From: Pseudomonas sp. JM0905a
GTDB lineage: Bacteria > Pseudomonadota > Gammaproteobacteria > Pseudomonadales > Pseudomonadaceae
Reading direction: 5' to 3'
DNA length: 64,000 bases
Assembly (NCBI RefSeq): GCF_014700075.1
Contig: NZ_JACXBU010000007.1
Location: 248,001 to 312,000 of the forward strand
Shown here: positions 53,427 to 62,184 of the stretch, one piece after another
How the letters are laid out: the number at the start of each line of letters is the position of its first letter
Numbering within the stretch: the stretch's first letter is position 1
Notes under the pieces: model-generated
What the model was told of the DNA's origin: nothing
The model's input: the letters and a program-made list of their open reading frames with translations, nothing else
The model's database searches: none
Position numbers and translations under genes: made by a program

Positions 53427-53458
53427 ATAAAAAAGGGTCACCTGAGTGACCCTTTTTA
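53427..53458. terminator. Bidirectional terminator between tRNA-Val and thrS
   Basis: AAAAAGGGTCAC and GTGACCCTTTTT pair around CTGA, with A and T runs on both sides. On the minus strand it ends the tRNA-Val transcript before thrS. Confidence 0.85.
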
Positions 53459-53465
53459 TCGAATT

Positions 53466-53542
53466 TGGTAGGCACAATTGGACTCGAACCAACGACCCCC
53501 ACCATGTCAAGGTGGTGCTCTAACCAACTGAGCTATGTGCCT
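53466..53542 (-). tRNA. tRNA-Val(GAC)
   Basis: A 77-base tRNA with encoded CCA. Acceptor AGGCACA pairs with TGTGCCT; anticodon stem CCACC/GGTGG encloses TTGACAT with anticodon GAC; T arm contains GGTTCGAGTCC. Confidence 0.95.
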
Positions 53543-53726
53543 TCGATGGGTGCGCATTCTACGGACTAACTTTTCTCTGTCAACACCTTTTTTCGCTAAC
53601 TCTCTGAAAAAGTGGATTTTTTACTGTTCATCGCCTCGTTGAATATTTTGCACAGAGGCTAGCCGGCCCGTTTCAACTCAGGTAGCATCACCACATCTGT
53701 AAAAAATAAAAAACAGAGATTCCATT

Positions 53727-55010
53727 ATGACGCACACTCCCTACCCCCAATCCTATTACGCGTTCTCGGCCAACCCGGTGCCGGCACGCCCCGAGCTGCA
53801 AGGTGAGACCGAAACCGACGTCTGCATCATCGGTGCAGGTTATACCGGCCTCTCCACTGCCCTCTTCCTTCTGGAGAACGGTTTCAAGGTCACCGTCCTT
53901 GAAGCCGCCAAGGTGGGCTTCGGCGCGTCTGGCCGCAATGGCGGCCAGATCGTCAACAGCTATAGCCGCGACATCGATGCTATCGAACGCACAGCGAACC
54001 CGAAGAACGCCAAGCTGATGGCCGACATGGCCTTCGAAGGCGGCCGCATCATTCGCGACCGTATTAAGAAGTACAACATCCAGTGCGACCTGAAGGATGG
54101 CGGCGTGTTCGCAGCCTTCACCAAGAAGCAGATGGCGCACCTGGAGTCCCAGAAGAAGCTCTGGGAGCGCTTCGGCCACAACCAGTTGGAACTGCTGGAC
54201 GCCAAGGGCATCCGCAAAGTGGCGGCGACCGACAACTATATCGGCGGCATGCTGGACATGAGCGGCGGCCATATCCATCCGCTCAACCTGGCCCTGGGCG
54301 AAGCTGCGGCGGTCGAATCCATCGGCGGCGTGATCCACGAGCAGAGCCCGGCGACCCGTATCGAGCGCGGCGCCAACCCGGTAGTGCACACCCCGAAGGG
54401 CCGCGTTAAGGCCAAGTTCGTGGTCGTCGCCGGCAACGCCTACCTGGGCAACCTGGTTCCTGAGCTGGCCAGCAAGTCCATGCCGTGCGGTACCCAGGTG
54501 ATCACCACCGAGCCGCTGTCGGATGAACTGGCCAAGACCCTGCTGCCGCAGGATTACTGCGTCGAGGACTGCAACTACCTGCTGGACTACTACCGCCTCT
54601 CCGGCGACAAGCGCCTGATCTACGGCGGCGGCGTGGTCTACGGTGCCCGCGACCCGGCGAACATCGAAGCCATCATCCGTCCGAAGATGCTGAAGACCTT
54701 CCCGCAGCTGAAGGACGTGAAAATCGACTTCGCCTGGACCGGCAACTTCCTGCTGACCCTGTCCCGCCTGCCCCAGGTCGGCCGGATCGGCGACAACATC
54801 TACTACTCCCAGGGCTGCAGCGGCCATGGCGTGACCTACACCCATATCGCGGGCAAGGTGATCGCCGAAACCTTGCGCGGCCAAGCCGAGCGCTTCGACG
54901 CCTTCGCCAGCCTGCCCCACTACCCCTTCCCGGGTGGTCGCATGTTCCGCGTGCCCTTCACTGCAATGGGCGCCTGGTACTACACCATGCGTGACAAGCT
55001 AGGCGTCTGA
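53727..55010 (+). CDS. FAD-dependent amine oxidoreductase, gamma-glutamylputrescine oxidase-like
   Basis: A 427-residue DAO-type flavoprotein. The dinucleotide loop is DVCIIGAGYTGLSTALFLLE, followed by FGASGRNGGQIVNSYSRD; the C-terminal FAD-contact motif is IYYSQGCSGHGVTYTHIAGK. It resembles the PauB/PuuB enzymes that oxidise glutamylated polyamines. Monocistronic, with its own terminator. Confidence 0.88.
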   Translation: MTHTPYPQSYYAFSANPVPARPELQGETETDVCIIGAGYTGLSTALFLLENGFKVTVLEAAKVGFGASGRNGGQIVNSYSRDIDAIERTANPKNAKLMADMAFEGGRIIRDRIKKYNIQCDLKDGGVFAAFTKKQMAHLESQKKLWERFGHNQLELLDAKGIRKVAATDNYIGGMLDMSGGHIHPLNLALGEAAAVESIGGVIHEQSPATRIERGANPVVHTPKGRVKAKFVVVAGNAYLGNLVPELASKSMPCGTQVITTEPLSDELAKTLLPQDYCVEDCNYLLDYYRLSGDKRLIYGGGVVYGARDPANIEAIIRPKMLKTFPQLKDVKIDFAWTGNFLLTLSRLPQVGRIGDNIYYSQGCSGHGVTYTHIAGKVIAETLRGQAERFDAFASLPHYPFPGGRMFRVPFTAMGAWYYTMRDKLGV

Positions 55011-55024
55011 TCCGCCCGCAACGA

Positions 55025-55052
55025 AAACGGCGCCCCAGGGCGCCGTTTTTCA
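55025..55052 (+). terminator. Rho-independent terminator after the flavoprotein gene
   Basis: AACGGCGCCC and GGGCGCCGTT form a stem around CA, followed by TTTCA. Confidence 0.85.
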
Positions 55053-55069
55053 TTTCACGAATAGTTTGC

Positions 55070-55738
55070 TCAAGGCATCTGCAGGCGCGCCATCTTGGCG
55101 GCGTTGACCTGGCCCGCCGCCGCGAGCTCATCCGCTGCCTTCAGCCAGCGCACCCGCTCCACCGACGCCGGCAACTGATTCGGCGCCTGCACCAGCACCG
55201 CCCAATGGCCCGCCTCCGCCCAGTCCGCCTCGAACTCGCTGAAGCTCATCAAAGCGCGACGCTTATGGCCTTGGCGCAGCAACACCTGCTGATTGGCGCG
55301 GTCATAGCCGACCAGCAATGCGTACCGCCACGAGGGCAACCAGCCGAAACCTTCACGCAGGTGCACCAGCACCGGGTTGCCCGCGGAAACCTGCTCCAGC
55401 AGGTCACCCAGCTGATTGCCCAGCGGATAGACGATCAGGCCGTGCTGACGCGCAGTCGCCGCCAGTCCTTCGCGCAGGGACGCCTCCTTCTGCGGCAGCT
55501 GCAATTCCTTCTCGACCATGCCCGGCGTCACCTCGTCCCCCTGCTGGGTCAGCAAGGCAGCCATCGAAGCCGGTGCGCTCTGGTAGGCGTTCTGGGCAAA
55601 GAAAGGGACGCCACTCAGCTCGACCCGCTCAGGCCCCGCCTGCAGCTTCGACGACAGCGGCTGGGCGCCACAACCGGCCAGCACGGCAACGCAAGCGGCA
55701 ATAAGGACAGGGCAGAACAGGCGATTCAGGACGGGCAC
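55070..55738 (-). CDS. C39-peptidase-like lipoprotein with missing catalytic residues
   Basis: A 222-residue protein; the GTG at 55738 is chosen because it gives a compact lipoprotein signal (LNRLFCPVLIAACVAVLAGC, lipobox LAGC), though a longer open frame continues upstream. The fold matches the C39-like family (VELSGVPFFAQNAYQSAPAS, YALLVGYDRANQQVLLRQGH). Where active members have YQCGPAAL this one has YQSAPASM, and the usual His before VGYD is Arg (SWRYALLVGYD). It is therefore probably a non-catalytic, membrane-anchored relative. Confidence 0.7.
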   Translation of the reverse strand: MPVLNRLFCPVLIAACVAVLAGCGAQPLSSKLQAGPERVELSGVPFFAQNAYQSAPASMAALLTQQGDEVTPGMVEKELQLPQKEASLREGLAATARQHGLIVYPLGNQLGDLLEQVSAGNPVLVHLREGFGWLPSWRYALLVGYDRANQQVLLRQGHKRRALMSFSEFEADWAEAGHWAVLVQAPNQLPASVERVRWLKAADELAAAGQVNAAKMARLQMP

Positions 55739-56053
55739 GGCAACACTCGCTGTAGGCAACCTCGAACGGCTGCCGATGATACTGGCAGGAGCCCGGGCGG
55801 TACATCGCGCGCCTTGCAGGATGCGATCCGGAACAATGCCGGATGCGCTCTGTATACCCATCGCATCGTGCAAAACGCACAACGGCGGGTACAAAAGCCG
55901 CTTACCCATTCATTTGCGCGACAAAAAGTTAGTTTTTCACGACGCGCTGTGACTTATCGGTCAGGTCTCGCCATCCACATTCACGACGGTGTAACAAAGG
56001 GCTGAAGCCGCGCCGTCACCTTCATTGGGCACAATATGGAGAGACCCGCTCCC

Positions 56054-56323
56054 ATGAACACTCCGCTGCGTTTCAACGAAGCACTGATCATCACTGGCCG
56101 TGCATTCAAACCCTTCCAGTGCGTTGCCTGGGCCCTGCAAGACGGCACCGGCGAACTCAGCATCAGCGTGATCGACCGCACCAATACCCGTCTGCTCGGT
56201 CGTTCGAAGATTCCTTGCAGCACCTATTCCGACCCGGAGCAACTGGCAAGCATCCTCAAGCAGTCCCGTGAGGAGCTAAGCCGCAAGGGCTACAACCTCG
56301 AGCCCTGGACAATGCCGGAGTAA
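56054..56323 (+). CDS. Conserved-looking small hypothetical protein
   Basis: An 89-residue protein starting MNTPLRFNEALIITGRAFKP, with GGAGAG about 10 bases upstream. It has an OB- or SH3-like all-beta look (CVAWALQDGTGELSISVIDR, TNTRLLGRSKIPCSTY) and a helical end. No family is recognised. The gene stands alone between two core genes. Confidence 0.6.
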   Translation: MNTPLRFNEALIITGRAFKPFQCVAWALQDGTGELSISVIDRTNTRLLGRSKIPCSTYSDPEQLASILKQSREELSRKGYNLEPWTMPE

Positions 56324-56541
56324 GACTCCAGCGCCAGTGCCCAATGCGCGGCGGGCGGGCCTCCCTGCTCGCCCCGGCTGCATTTTCCCTCCTGCTTTCC
56401 CCCTTCCCAATCCCGTGCTTAACCCGACCTCCCCAGCAGGTGATTGATTTCGCCAACCGTGGCGAGATTTGTGGGCTTATTGTCATTGTTGCCACCCGCT
56501 GTTCGCTGCAGACTGACGTCATCTCCTCCCCCGAGATCGTC

Positions 56542-57549
56542 ATGAACCCGATTCGCCATATCGCCTGCCTCGCCTTCGCCGAAGTCATGAGCCTGGATGT
56601 CACCGGCCCGCTGCAGGTATTCGCCTCGGCCAATGTCGAGCGCCAGCGCCAAGGGCTGCCGCCTTGCTACGTGCTGCATCTGCTCGGCCCTGAGGCGGGG
56701 CCGGTGAAGACTTCAGCCGGCTTTGCGCTGGTGGCTGAACAGGCCTGGCGCGAGATCGACCCGACAAGCCTGGACACCCTGCTGATTCCCGGCGGAATGG
56801 AGATGAGCCAGCTTTGCGCAGACGCGGCCTTACTGGACTGGCTACGCCGGGCAGAACCCCAGTTACGACGCCTGGGTTCCATCTGTTCGGGTGCCCTGGT
56901 CCTCGCGGCAGCCGGATTGTTGGACGGCCGCAAGGCCACGACGCACTGGTCGGACGTGGAGGCCCTGAGCTGCCATAGCGCGGTGGAAGTACAAGGAGAC
57001 CGCCTGCACACCTACGATCCACAAGGCCAGGATGGCGACGCCCATGTGTTCACGTCCGCTGGCGTCACCGCCGGCATCGACCTGGCGCTAGCCCTGGTGG
57101 AAGCGGACCTGGGCCGCCCGATGGCACTGGCCGTGGCGCGCCGACTGGTGCTGTTCCTGCGCCGTCCCGGTGGCCAGGCGCAGTTCAGTGCCCTGCTTAC
57201 GCCGGAACCCAGCCGCACACCCAAGCTGGCGGCGCTGCTGGAGTGGATCCCGGCCAATTTGGGCGGCGACCTATCACTCGAAGCGCTCGCGGTCCAGGCG
57301 AAGATGGCGCCGCGCAGCCTGTCTCGCACCTTTTCCCAGGAGTTGGGTGTGGGCCCCGGCAAGTATGTCGAACGCATCCGCCTGGAGGCCGCCCGCACCC
57401 TGCTGCAGGACGCCCAGGCCTCCATTGCCACGGTGGCGCGCCTGACCGGCTTCGGTCACCCGGAAAACTTGCGCCGCACCTTTCACAAGCACCTGTCCGT
57501 GAGTCCGCAGGAGTACGCGGAGCGCTTCGGACGCCCGACCTTCGACTGA
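56542..57549 (+). CDS. GlxA-type AraC-family regulator (DJ-1/PfpI + HTH)
   Basis: A 335-residue protein; the ATG at 56542 gives the normal N-terminus (MNPIRHIACLAFAEVMSLDV), though the ribosome binding site is weak. Residues 1-185 are a DJ-1/PfpI domain with LIPGGMEMSQL and the nucleophile-elbow Cys in RLGSICSGALVLAAAGLLDG. The C-terminus is an AraC double HTH (LALEALAVQAKMAPRSL-like, FGHPENLRRTFHKHLSVSPQ). Such regulators respond to small metabolites; the target is unknown. Its stop is 10 bases before DUF1272. Confidence 0.92.
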   Translation: MNPIRHIACLAFAEVMSLDVTGPLQVFASANVERQRQGLPPCYVLHLLGPEAGPVKTSAGFALVAEQAWREIDPTSLDTLLIPGGMEMSQLCADAALLDWLRRAEPQLRRLGSICSGALVLAAAGLLDGRKATTHWSDVEALSCHSAVEVQGDRLHTYDPQGQDGDAHVFTSAGVTAGIDLALALVEADLGRPMALAVARRLVLFLRRPGGQAQFSALLTPEPSRTPKLAALLEWIPANLGGDLSLEALAVQAKMAPRSLSRTFSQELGVGPGKYVERIRLEAARTLLQDAQASIATVARLTGFGHPENLRRTFHKHLSVSPQEYAERFGRPTFD

Positions 57550-57559
57550 GGACTTCGCC

Positions 57560-57802
57560 ATGCTCGAACTGCGCCCCAATTGCGAATGTTGCGACAAGAG
57601 TCTGCCCCCGGAGTCCACCGAGGCGCTGATCTGTTCGTTCGAATGCACTTTTTGCCGTGATTGTGCCAATCAACGCCTGCATGGAACCTGCCCCAACTGC
57701 GGCGGCGAACTGGTACGCCGCCCCATCCGCCCCGCGACTAAGCTGGCCAGGTATCCCGCGTCCACGCAGCGCATCCTGAAGCCCGCCGGCTGCCCAACCT
57801 GA
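57560..57802 (+). CDS. DUF1272 cysteine-rich protein
   Basis: An 80-residue protein: MLELRPNCECCDKSLPPEST, CSFECTFCRDCANQRLHGTC and PNCGGELVRRPIR. The cysteine set (CECC, CTFCRDC, CPNC) is the DUF1272 signature and should bind zinc. Short spacing on both sides points to cotranscription with the GlxA-type gene and the transporter. Confidence 0.92.
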   Translation: MLELRPNCECCDKSLPPESTEALICSFECTFCRDCANQRLHGTCPNCGGELVRRPIRPATKLARYPASTQRILKPAGCPT

Positions 57803-57824
57803 ACCACCCATTCAAGGAAGAACC

Positions 57825-58991
57825 ATGCTGCTGAACAATCCCAGCATTCGACTGCTGTTCGTCGGCCAGGCGCTCTACTGGAGCTGCTCGATGATCGGCA
57901 TCACGCTCACCTCGCTGGTGGGCCTGCAACTGGCGCCGATCAATAGCCTGGCGACATTGCCACTGGCGCTGCTGGTCCTGGGCAACTTGCTGGCCGTGCA
58001 ACCCTTGTCGCTGTTCATGCAGCGCCACGGTCGCCGCCGCGGCCTGATGCTCGGCGCCGCCTGCGGTGTGCTGGGCGGGCTCCTGAGTGCGCTGGGCGTA
58101 TGGCTGGGGGATTTCGTCCTGTTCTGCCTGGGCGCGCTGCCCATTGGCGGCTATCAGGCCTCAGCCATGTACTACCGCTTCGCCGCCCTGGAAGCGGTGG
58201 AAGACACACAGAAAGGCCGCGCGACCGCCTATGTGATCGGCGGCGGCGTTTGCGCAGCCCTGATCACCCCAAGCCTGTCCCTCTGGTCGCGCACTGCGCT
58301 GGATGCTCCCTTTGTCGGCGCCTACCTGCTGATCGCCGTGCTGGCGTTGATCGCCCTGCTGCTGATGTCACGCCTGCGCGAAGGCGAAGCACCGCGCCCG
58401 CCCAAGGCGGGCTGGTCTGAAGCCCGCTCCCTGCTCTCCCGCCCACTGGTACGCGCAGCGCTGGCCACCACCGCCATCGGCCATGGCCTGATGGTGCTGG
58501 TGATGAACGCCACACCGCTGGCAATGAGTTTCTGCGGCCACTCCCTGGAATCCAGCACCGAGGTGATCCGCTGGCACATGCTCGGCATGTTCCTTCCCGC
58601 CTTCATCGCCGGCCCGTTGGTGGATCGCCTGGGTAGCCGACGCGTCGCGCTACTCGGCGGACTCGTCCTGTTGGTCAGCGCCGTAACGGCACTTTCCGGA
58701 TTGGGCCAGGCGCACTTCCTGGTCAGTTCATTCCTCCTCGGCGTTGGTTGGAACCTGATGCTGGTAGCAGGTACCACCCTGTTGGGCGAAGGTCACAGCG
58801 CCGAGGAGCGCGGCCAGGCGCAGGGGCTGATGGAGCTGGGCAATGGCCTGGTGGCGGCGGGCGCGTCCTTCACTTCGGGGGCGCTGATCAGCGGGATCGG
58901 TTGGGATGCGGTGAACCTGGGCATGCTGCCCCTGCTGGCAGTCGCCCTGCTGATGCTCGTGCCGGTGCGGAGCAGGCTGGCTGCAGGCTGA
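57825..58991 (+). CDS. Major facilitator superfamily transporter
   Basis: A 388-residue protein with about 12 predicted spans. Family signs: VGQALYWSCSMIGITLTSLV, FMQRHGRRRGLMLGAACGVL (the loop 2-3 RxxGRR-like motif) and the second half beginning near ALATTAIGHGLMVLVMNATP. Substrate unknown. AAGGAAG precedes the ATG. Confidence 0.9.
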   Translation: MLLNNPSIRLLFVGQALYWSCSMIGITLTSLVGLQLAPINSLATLPLALLVLGNLLAVQPLSLFMQRHGRRRGLMLGAACGVLGGLLSALGVWLGDFVLFCLGALPIGGYQASAMYYRFAALEAVEDTQKGRATAYVIGGGVCAALITPSLSLWSRTALDAPFVGAYLLIAVLALIALLLMSRLREGEAPRPPKAGWSEARSLLSRPLVRAALATTAIGHGLMVLVMNATPLAMSFCGHSLESSTEVIRWHMLGMFLPAFIAGPLVDRLGSRRVALLGGLVLLVSAVTALSGLGQAHFLVSSFLLGVGWNLMLVAGTTLLGEGHSAEERGQAQGLMELGNGLVAAGASFTSGALISGIGWDAVNLGMLPLLAVALLMLVPVRSRLAAG

Positions 58992-59013
58992 GCCCCCTAC
59001 AGCCAACTTCATG

Positions 59014-59041
59014 AAAAAGGCGACCCGGAGGTCGCCTTATT
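59014..59041. terminator. Bidirectional terminator between the MFS gene and nfuA
   Basis: AAAGGCGACC and GGTCGCCTT pair around CGGA, with a run of A before and TATTC after. Serves both convergent genes. Confidence 0.75.
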
Positions 59042-59056
59042 CGTTTCGATCGCGCC

Positions 59057-59641
59057 TTAGTAGTAGGCGTTTTCGCGATTGCTGTGGTCGGTGACGTCAC
59101 GCACGCCCTTGAGCTCCGGGATACGCTCCATCAGGGTTTTCTCGACGCCATCCTTCAGGGTCATGTCGACCATGCCGCAGCCCTGGCAGCCGCCGCCGAA
59201 ACGCAGCACGGCAATACCCTCCTCGACTACGTCCACCAGGCTCACCTGGCCGCCGTGGCTGGCAAGGCCGGGGTTGATCTCGGTCTGCAGGTAATAGTTG
59301 ATGCGCTCGTTGAGCGGGCTGTCTTCATTGACCATCGGCACCTTGGCGTTCGGCGCCTTGATGGTCAGCTGGCCACCCATGCGATCGGTGGCGTAGTCCA
59401 CGATGGCGTCTTCCAGGAAAGGCTCGCTGATGCCGTCGATCCAGGCGGTGAACGCGGCCAGTGCCAGAGCGTTGTCTTCCGGCTTCTGCTCGCCCGGCTT
59501 GCAATAGGCGATGCAGGTTTCGGCGTACTGGGTACCCGGCTGGGTGATGAAGACTCGAATGCCGATGCCTGGGGTGTTCTGCTTCTCGAGCAGGTCAGCC
59601 AGATAATCCTGGGCAGCTTGGGTAATGGTGATGGCGCTCAT
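59057..59641 (-). CDS. nfuA: Fe-S biogenesis protein NfuA
   Basis: A 194-residue protein; ATG at 59641 preceded by GAGGAG. An N-terminal A-type-like domain ([20 protein letters not shown]) is followed by the C-terminal Nfu domain with [20 protein letters not shown] (CxxC) that binds and hands over Fe4S4 clusters. Full length. Confidence 0.96.
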   Translation of the reverse strand: MSAITITQAAQDYLADLLEKQNTPGIGIRVFITQPGTQYAETCIAYCKPGEQKPEDNALALAAFTAWIDGISEPFLEDAIVDYATDRMGGQLTIKAPNAKVPMVNEDSPLNERINYYLQTEINPGLASHGGQVSLVDVVEEGIAVLRFGGGCQGCGMVDMTLKDGVEKTLMERIPELKGVRDVTDHSNRENAYY

Positions 59642-59726
59642 GGCAACTCCTCGCAAACATGGGCGCAGTGTACGCCAAAGGGGAACGGGGGTTAAAGCCC
59701 TACCAATTTGGTAGGAATTATTCTCG

Positions 59727-62012
59727 TCAAAGGTTCTGATAGCGATTCATATCCAGCTCCCCAGCCTCGACCGGCTCGGTTTCGCGGATGAAAGCCGTCA
59801 GGTCGTGGAAGTAGAACCAGAATTCCGGGTGGGTTCGACGGATGCCCCAGCGCTCCACCACCTTCTCGAACGCTGCGCCGTCCTTCGCCTGTTCCAGGGC
59901 TGCGACGAAGGTTTCTACCTCCCCCGCCTTGAGGTTGAAGATGAAGTTCGGATAGCTGGAGAGCACGCCAGGGTACAGCGTCAGGGTGTCCAACCCCGGC
60001 TGGTAACGCAGTTCCTCGCCGAGCATGAAGGCCACATTGCTGTGGGCACGATTGCGCAGCAGGCTGTAGATCTCTCGGCGCCCATCGGACGTTTCGACCC
60101 GCAGCAGGGTCGCCTCCGGCAGTTGCTCGATTACCTTGAGCCCCGCAGCCGGCCGGCTCACCAAACGACTGAGCACCTGCTCCACGTCCTGCAGCTCGCG
60201 TGCGACGTTCGACCGGAAGCAACTGCCATCACTGCAGCGGTTGATGGGATCAGGCCTTGCGTTGATACCGGCATAGCGCGACAGCAACTCCTGGGCGAAA
60301 GCACGTTTGGGGTCCTTTTCGGGCAAGGCAAGAGCACTTGGAGTGTCCTTGTCGATGCTCTGGTAGTCCAGCCACAGCTTCACCTTGCCGCTCTTCTGGT
60401 ACCAGTCGCCGAGCAGTACCGCTCGGGACTCGGCAGGCATCAGGCGGAGGAAGTTCACCTCGGCACCATTGCGGATCAGATCGAAATACAGCCGCGTCTG
60501 CGCCTGGTGGGAAACATTGCCGAACACGTCGAAGTTGACCACCAACTGGTAGTAGGTGCGCTCGAACAATGGATAGTCCATCCACCAGATGGTCTGCGGG
60601 ATCTCACCGATCAGGCCTTTGCGCACCGAGGCGCTGTCGTACTGGCGGAAGATCGACAGCAGCGCGTTGTCGTTGCCGGTCCAGATATGCGACCAGCTCG
60701 GCACCGGCGCATCCGCATAAGCCGCCATGCGCAACGCTTCGTACTCGTTGCGCTTGTCGCGGTAGCTGCGCCACAGCCCCAGCAGATCGCCGATTTCGTC
60801 GAACTGCCCCGGCATCGCCAGCAGCGGTGTCGCCTGCTCGCGGTACTCGGCATCGGTGATGTACAGGTCGTGGGCCGGGGCCTGGAACAGTGCCCAGAAA
60901 TTGTCGCGAATCACATCGGTGGCGATCTGGCCACGGCAGACCGGGCCGCGGATAAAGGTCCGCACGAAGTACTCGGCGTTATCCAGCATGAACTGGTAGC
61001 GCGCCTGGGCCGGGATGGCCTGGAAGGTCTCGAAGGGGTTGGCGCGGCGCTGGGCACCGTAGCCAGGCACCTGGTTGGCGACCCAATCGCCGCTGAAGAA
61101 CAGTTCCGTGACCCGCGCCAGCTTCGCCGCGCTCAGCGGATAGGTGATGTGGGTCTTGTGCACGATCACGCCCTGGATGGGCCAGAGACGGTAGTAGAAG
61201 TTGTTGCCCGGGTCCTCGTTGGGGCGTCGCGTGGCGATGGGGTCGATCGGCTGGCCGCTGGGCGTGCGCGATCGCACCAGCTGGAAGAAGTGCCCTGGCT
61301 CGCCGCCCTCGAAATACAGGTGCGCGAGGAACAGGTGCTCGAACAGCCAGCGCCCCACCAGCACCTCGCGGGCGCCCGGCGCGTTGAGCAGGTTTTCCCA
61401 ATCGGCCACCTGGCGCGCCTCGGCAGCGCTGGGCTGCACGGCCTGCTCCTCGACCGGAGCGCCCTGGGCCAGCCAGCGTTGCAGGGTCTGGTATTCCGCG
61501 TCGCTGAGGCCGGTGACGGCGAACGGCATGCCGGCGCGGGCGTGCTTGCGGATGTAGTCGTCGAACTCCCCGGGCAGGGGGCACTGGTTCTGGCGATTGA
61601 TGCCGATATCGAGGTCGGCGGGCAGCTTGGCATTGGGTTCCGGCGGATTCGACCGCCCCAGCTCCAGCATCCGCGCCATCAACGCGGCCTGGGCGCCATT
61701 GGCATCGAGCACGGAATGGAAGCCCTTGCGTTGCCAGGCCTCGGCGCCACGCGCGTCGAAGTACAGACGAGTGGTTTCCTGCGCCTTGGTGCGGCCTCCG
61801 TCGTACACCGGCAGCTTGTTGGCGCCCCGCGCGGCGCCCTCGGCACTGCCCAGGTTGAGCTGGCAAGGCGAGTCGTAACAGGCATGGCAGGCCACGCACT
61901 TCTGCGTGAAGATCGGCTGGACGTCGCGGCTGTAGGAAACCTCCTCAGCCACTGTCGGGCGCATCCACAGCATGAACAGGACAAACAACGAAGCAAGGGT
62001 ACGCAGCGACAT
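59727..62012 (-). CDS. cti: Fatty acid cis/trans isomerase
   Basis: A 761-residue periplasmic protein. The signal peptide ([20 protein letters not shown], then VAEE) is followed by the haem-c site [20 protein letters not shown] (CxxCH). The large C-terminal part contains [20 protein letters not shown] and [11 protein letters not shown]. Cti changes cis to trans double bonds in membrane lipids under solvent or heat stress, a Pseudomonas/Vibrio trait. It complements cfa at the other end of the window: both adjust the same unsaturated chains. Confidence 0.96.
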   Translation of the reverse strand: MSLRTLASLFVLFMLWMRPTVAEEVSYSRDVQPIFTQKCVACHACYDSPCQLNLGSAEGAARGANKLPVYDGGRTKAQETTRLYFDARGAEAWQRKGFHSVLDANGAQAALMARMLELGRSNPPEPNAKLPADLDIGINRQNQCPLPGEFDDYIRKHARAGMPFAVTGLSDAEYQTLQRWLAQGAPVEEQAVQPSAAEARQVADWENLLNAPGAREVLVGRWLFEHLFLAHLYFEGGEPGHFFQLVRSRTPSGQPIDPIATRRPNEDPGNNFYYRLWPIQGVIVHKTHITYPLSAAKLARVTELFFSGDWVANQVPGYGAQRRANPFETFQAIPAQARYQFMLDNAEYFVRTFIRGPVCRGQIATDVIRDNFWALFQAPAHDLYITDAEYREQATPLLAMPGQFDEIGDLLGLWRSYRDKRNEYEALRMAAYADAPVPSWSHIWTGNDNALLSIFRQYDSASVRKGLIGEIPQTIWWMDYPLFERTYYQLVVNFDVFGNVSHQAQTRLYFDLIRNGAEVNFLRLMPAESRAVLLGDWYQKSGKVKLWLDYQSIDKDTPSALALPEKDPKRAFAQELLSRYAGINARPDPINRCSDGSCFRSNVARELQDVEQVLSRLVSRPAAGLKVIEQLPEATLLRVETSDGRREIYSLLRNRAHSNVAFMLGEELRYQPGLDTLTLYPGVLSSYPNFIFNLKAGEVETFVAALEQAKDGAAFEKVVERWGIRRTHPEFWFYFHDLTAFIRETEPVEAGELDMNRYQNL

Positions 62013-62184
62013 GACTCGATCCGTGAGGAGTGAATAGGCGGATTCTAGTGGCTTGCGGCATGGGACGGCGAATCCGCCCCCGCACCAACATGAACGAAAT
62101 TCATGGAAATGGCGGACAAGCTAAAAATTACTAAGGTTTTGCTATCATCCTCGCCTTTGTTCACGCCACCTTCAGGTAGTTCCC
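62013..62184. promoter_or_regulatory. Divergent cti-metH promoter region
   Basis: The 172-bp region includes a hairpin-capable GGCGGATTC/GAATCCGCC pair (62037-62069) and a possible metH -10 TATCAT (62143-62148). No cobalamin or SAM riboswitch pattern is visible. Confidence 0.5.

Noticed and set aside
59805..62033. 742-codon plus-strand frame opposite cti
   Set aside because: Cti is unmistakable (signal peptide, CxxCH) on the other strand; the opposing frame has no family features.
62013..62184. Cobalamin or SAM riboswitch before metH
   Set aside because: No B12-box-like or SAM-type core is visible in the 172-bp gap, only a simple GGCGGATTC/GAATCCGCC pairing.
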